7,372 nucleotides of DNA from Thermoanaerobaculaceae bacterium (GTDB lineage Bacteria; Acidobacteriota; Thermoanaerobaculia; Thermoanaerobaculales; Thermoanaerobaculaceae), in contig JALHTD010000148.1 of assembly GCA_022865555.1 (NCBI GenBank), positions 1-7,372 of the forward strand. Reading direction: 5' to 3'. This document shows, piece after piece, positions 5,154 to 7,372 of this stretch. A program made the translations under genes and the position numbers. The notes under the pieces are model-generated. The model saw only the letters and a list, made by a program, of their open reading frames with translations. It searched no databases and was not told where the DNA came from. Each line of letters starts with the position of its first letter. The first letter of the stretch is position 1.

Positions 5154-6763
5154 ACCTCACCCCCGCCCTGCGCGGGCGCCGCCGGGAGCGTCAGGGTGAA
5201 GCGGGTCCCCCGCCCCGGCTCGCTCGCGACCTCGATCGTCCCATTGTGTCTTTGCACGATGCCGTAGACAACCGCGAGGCCGAGCCCCAGGCCCTTCCCC
5301 TCACCCTCACCCTTGGTCGTGAAGAACGGCTCAAAGATGTGGGCCCGCACTTCCTCGGGTATGCCGACGCCGGTGTCCTCCACCGCCACCTCGATCCCTC
5401 CGCTCGCCGTCGGTGCAGTGCGCACCGTGAGGGTGCCGCCGTTCGGCATCGCCTCCACCGCGTTGATACTCAGGGCCAGCAGCGCCTGCTCGATCTGCGC
5501 CGGATCGCACATGACCAGGGGCAGCTTCGAGGAGAGGTCGAGGTCCGCCTTGACCTGAGCGAGGTCCATCTTGTGCTTGATGAGGAAGAGCGATCGGTCC
5601 ACGAGCTGGTTGACGTTGCTGGGCTCCATGCGTGAGCCGGTGCGGCGCGCGAACAGCAGCAGGTTGGAGACGATCTCCCCGCAGCGGGTGGACTCGCTGG
5701 CGATCGCCTCCAGGATGTCCAGGCTCTCGCGGGTCTCCGCGGTCTGATCCGGGCGGTGGGCGTACCGGCGCAGCAGGACCTTCGAGTACGTCACCACGCT
5801 GGCGAGAGGGTTGTTGATCTCGTGGGCCACGACGGCGGCCAGCTTGCCGAGGGACGCCATGCGCTCGACCTTTATCATCTGGTCCTGAGCCTGGCGAAGC
5901 TCGGCGGTCTTTTCCTCCACGCGGCGCTCGAGCGTCTGCGCCCATTCGACCAGCTCGGTGTTGGTGCGCTGCAGCTCCTGAGCCATCTTGTTCACTGAGT
6001 TGCCGAGGTACGCGAACTCCGAGATCTCCCCGTTCTCGTAGCGGGCCGAGTAGTCGCCGGTGCCGAGCGCGGCGAGCGTGCGGGTCAGGGAACGGATCGG
6101 GCGGTGCACGGACCTTCGCACGACGAGCACCATCACGCCCACGACGAGGAGCAGCGCCCCTGCGATTGCGCCCACCATCAACATGGCGGTCTGCCGGCGC
6201 GCCTGTTCGACGCGAGGCAAGAGTTGGGTGACGTCGAGGACGCCCAACAGGCGCTTGTTCGCGGGGTGAGCGTGGCAGCTGGCATTGGTGCAAGAGGGCT
6301 CGTTCTCGATCGCGCGGATCACGCCGAGCGCCGGCACACCCCCCACGCCGAAGGAGCGGGTCCGGTCGCCCGGCGGGAGCTTCTCGATCGGCCTGTCGGC
6401 CTGGTGACACTTGAAGCACGCCTCCGAGCGGGGGTCGAGGCGCTCACCGACCTCCCGGGCGTCGGAGGAGAAAACGATCTGCCCCTCCTTGTTGAATATG
6501 CGCACTCGAACGTTGGGATCACGTTCGCTGATGGTGCGGACGGAGGCGTGCAGGCCCTCGCGGTCGTTGTTGAGCATTGCGGTGTGGAGGGCGCCGTAAA
6601 GCGTCTCGGACATCGCGAGGCCGTGGATGCGGGCGGCCTCACGAGCGTAGCGCTCCTGCAGGCCCACCTGCACCACGGCAGTGAGGGCCAGCAGGAGCAC
6701 CAGCGCGACGATCAAGGTACCGGTGAGGCGGAACGTCAGCGAGTTGAGCCGCCATCGCCACAT
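5150..6763 (-). CDS. Membrane histidine kinase with heme c-binding sensor domain
   Basis: Sensor kinase of 537 aa from ATG 6763. Order: short cationic N-terminus; TM1 about 13-34; periplasmic sensor about 35-191; TM2 about 192-216; HAMP about 217-270; coiled coil about 262-300; HisKA with H314 in AHEINNPLA; HATPase with N434 (N box), DTGVGI 463-468, FEPFFTTK 477-484 and GKGLGLGL 489-496. The periplasmic part has a standard heme c motif CFKCH (C116, C119, H120) and a CX4CH variant (C158, C163, H164), so it likely binds one or two covalent hemes and senses redox state, oxygen, NO or a similar ligand. Its natural partner is the NtrC-type regulator that overlaps its stop by up to 4 nt. Start: the frame is open to GTG 6808 (15 more residues, 2 nt from the upstream stop). 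I prefer ATG 6763, which has GGAGG 12 nt upstream and puts TM1 close to the N-terminus. Confidence 0.92.
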   Translation of the reverse strand: MWRWRLNSLTFRLTGTLIVALVLLLALTAVVQVGLQERYAREAARIHGLAMSETLYGALHTAMLNNDREGLHASVRTISERDPNVRVRIFNKEGQIVFSSDAREVGERLDPRSEACFKCHQADRPIEKLPPGDRTRSFGVGGVPALGVIRAIENEPSCTNASCHAHPANKRLLGVLDVTQLLPRVEQARRQTAMLMVGAIAGALLLVVGVMVLVVRRSVHRPIRSLTRTLAALGTGDYSARYENGEISEFAYLGNSVNKMAQELQRTNTELVEWAQTLERRVEEKTAELRQAQDQMIKVERMASLGKLAAVVAHEINNPLASVVTYSKVLLRRYAHRPDQTAETRESLDILEAIASESTRCGEIVSNLLLFARRTGSRMEPSNVNQLVDRSLFLIKHKMDLAQVKADLDLSSKLPLVMCDPAQIEQALLALSINAVEAMPNGGTLTVRTAPTASGGIEVAVEDTGVGIPEEVRAHIFEPFFTTKGEGEGKGLGLGLAVVYGIVQRHNGTIEVASEPGRGTRFTLTLPAAPAQGGGEV

Positions 6764-6810
6764 GGCTGCGAGTTTCCTCCGATCACCCCGCCACCACGGT
6801 ACCTCCACTT

Positions 6811-7372
6811 CTACGACGGGTCAAAAGCACCTGCGGTCTTCGGAGTCCGCAGCGAGGCCGGCACCTCCGCGACCGCAGGCTGCACCTTCTTCTCTGTCTC
6901 CGCCACGGGCCCCTCGGGGAACACCGGCAGGTAGCGGCAGGCCAGCACGAAGATCGTCATGCCCACGGCGACCAGGCCCGCCGAGACGAAGAACTCCGGG
7001 ATCGAGGGGATGTAGCTGCGGCCGGTGGCAGCCTCGACCGACGTGATCGAGACGTTCAGGCGGTGGAAGATGAAGCCCAGCACCACCAACCCCTGCACCA
7101 CGGCGAGCCGCTTCGGGGACCGCCGGAAGCGCTCGAAGGCGAGCAGGACCATCGGCACCAGCACGCCCAGCCCGACCTCCACCAGGAACATCGCCGAGAC
7201 CCGGTTGAGGGGGAAGATCGTGGAGAGCGCGTCGCGGCTCGCGAGGTCGCGCAGCCGCAGGACGAAGTAGATCGCGAGCACCACGACCGAGACGCGCGAC
7301 AGGCGGGACAGCAGGTGCGTCTCGATCGGCTTGCCGAAGGCCCGCTTGGAGAACCAGGATTCGACGACCATC
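6811..7372 (-). CDS. NrfD/PsrC (HybB-like) membrane subunit, C-terminal part
   Basis: C-terminal 186 residues of an integral membrane subunit that passes electrons between the quinone pool and a periplasmic or peripheral redox partner in complexes such as polysulfide reductase, Hmc/Qrc or hydrogenase-2. Four hydrophobic helices are visible at about 25-43, 59-80, 88-108 and 127-148. Family-like motifs are FHRLNV (102-107), SYIPSIPEF (119-127) and RYLPVFPE (146-153) after the last helix. The final 30 or so residues are a Pro/Ala-rich soluble tail. Full-length relatives have 8-10 helices and roughly 380-420 residues, so the ATG at 7371, at the very edge, is almost certainly internal and the gene continues past the window. 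The kinase follows by 47 nt (or 2 nt with its GTG start). Iron-sulfur and cytochrome subunits would be expected upstream, unseen here. Which complex it belongs to cannot be told from this part. Confidence 0.85.
   Translation of the reverse strand, partial: MVVESWFSKRAFGKPIETHLLSRLSRVSVVVLAIYFVLRLRDLASRDALSTIFPLNRVSAMFLVEVGLGVLVPMVLLAFERFRRSPKRLAVVQGLVVLGFIFHRLNVSITSVEAATGRSYIPSIPEFFVSAGLVAVGMTIFVLACRYLPVFPEGPVAETEKKVQPAVAEVPASLRTPKTAGAFDPS

Noticed and set aside
3345..5267. A 640-codon open frame on the plus strand
   Set aside because: It lies wholly antisense to the archaemetzincin and sigma-54 regulator genes, whose motifs are unmistakable. Its translation is rich in His/Arg/Val/Ala with no recognisable domain, as expected for an antisense frame in GC-rich DNA.
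5331..6419. A 362-codon open frame on the minus strand inside the kinase gene
   Set aside because: It is an alternate frame of the histidine kinase on the same strand, with Arg/Gly/Pro-rich translation and no motifs.

Overview
The window is GC-rich throughout and carries genes typical of a Gram-negative bacterium with respiratory flexibility: an NrfD-type membrane subunit, a sensor kinase with c-type heme motifs, a sigma-54 activator and a decayed LPS-heptose gene. No ribosomal or other phylogenetic marker is present. A deltaproteobacterium-like or Rokubacteria/Methylomirabilota-like soil or subsurface organism would fit, but that is inference.

Layout. Bases 1-1509 (+) hold most of an S41-family peptidase that is cut off at its 5' side by the window edge. 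Bases about 1561-1766 (+) hold a decayed piece of a heptose-phosphate nucleotidyltransferase (RfaE2/HldE type). Bases 1854-2743 (-) hold a compact operon: a Phd/YefM-type antitoxin, a RelE/ParE-type toxin whose likely TTG start overlaps the antitoxin stop, and a DUF2442 protein. Bases 2764-3287 contain no convincing gene but are rich in structure: two related palindromic repeats with covarying stem arms, two short GC-rich palindromes and an unexplained hairpin of about 121 nt. Bases 3288-7372 (-) form one tightly packed operon, transcribed from the right edge leftward: C-terminal part of an NrfD/HybB-type quinone-interacting membrane subunit, a membrane histidine kinase with two heme c attachment motifs in its sensor domain, an NtrC-type sigma-54 response regulator, and an archaemetzincin metalloprotease.

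How the genes may work together. The right-hand operon reads as an electron-transfer module with its own redox-responsive control. The NrfD protein would be the membrane part of a respiratory complex encoded further upstream, outside the window. The kinase would sense redox state or a ligand through periplasmic hemes and phosphorylate the sigma-54 activator. The archaemetzincin is the surprising member: its start is 3 nt from the regulator stop, so it is probably co-expressed, but its role is unknown. The central toxin-antitoxin/DUF2442 cassette, the repeats and the gene remnant make bases 1510-3287 look like an accessory, rearranged stretch between two conserved blocks.
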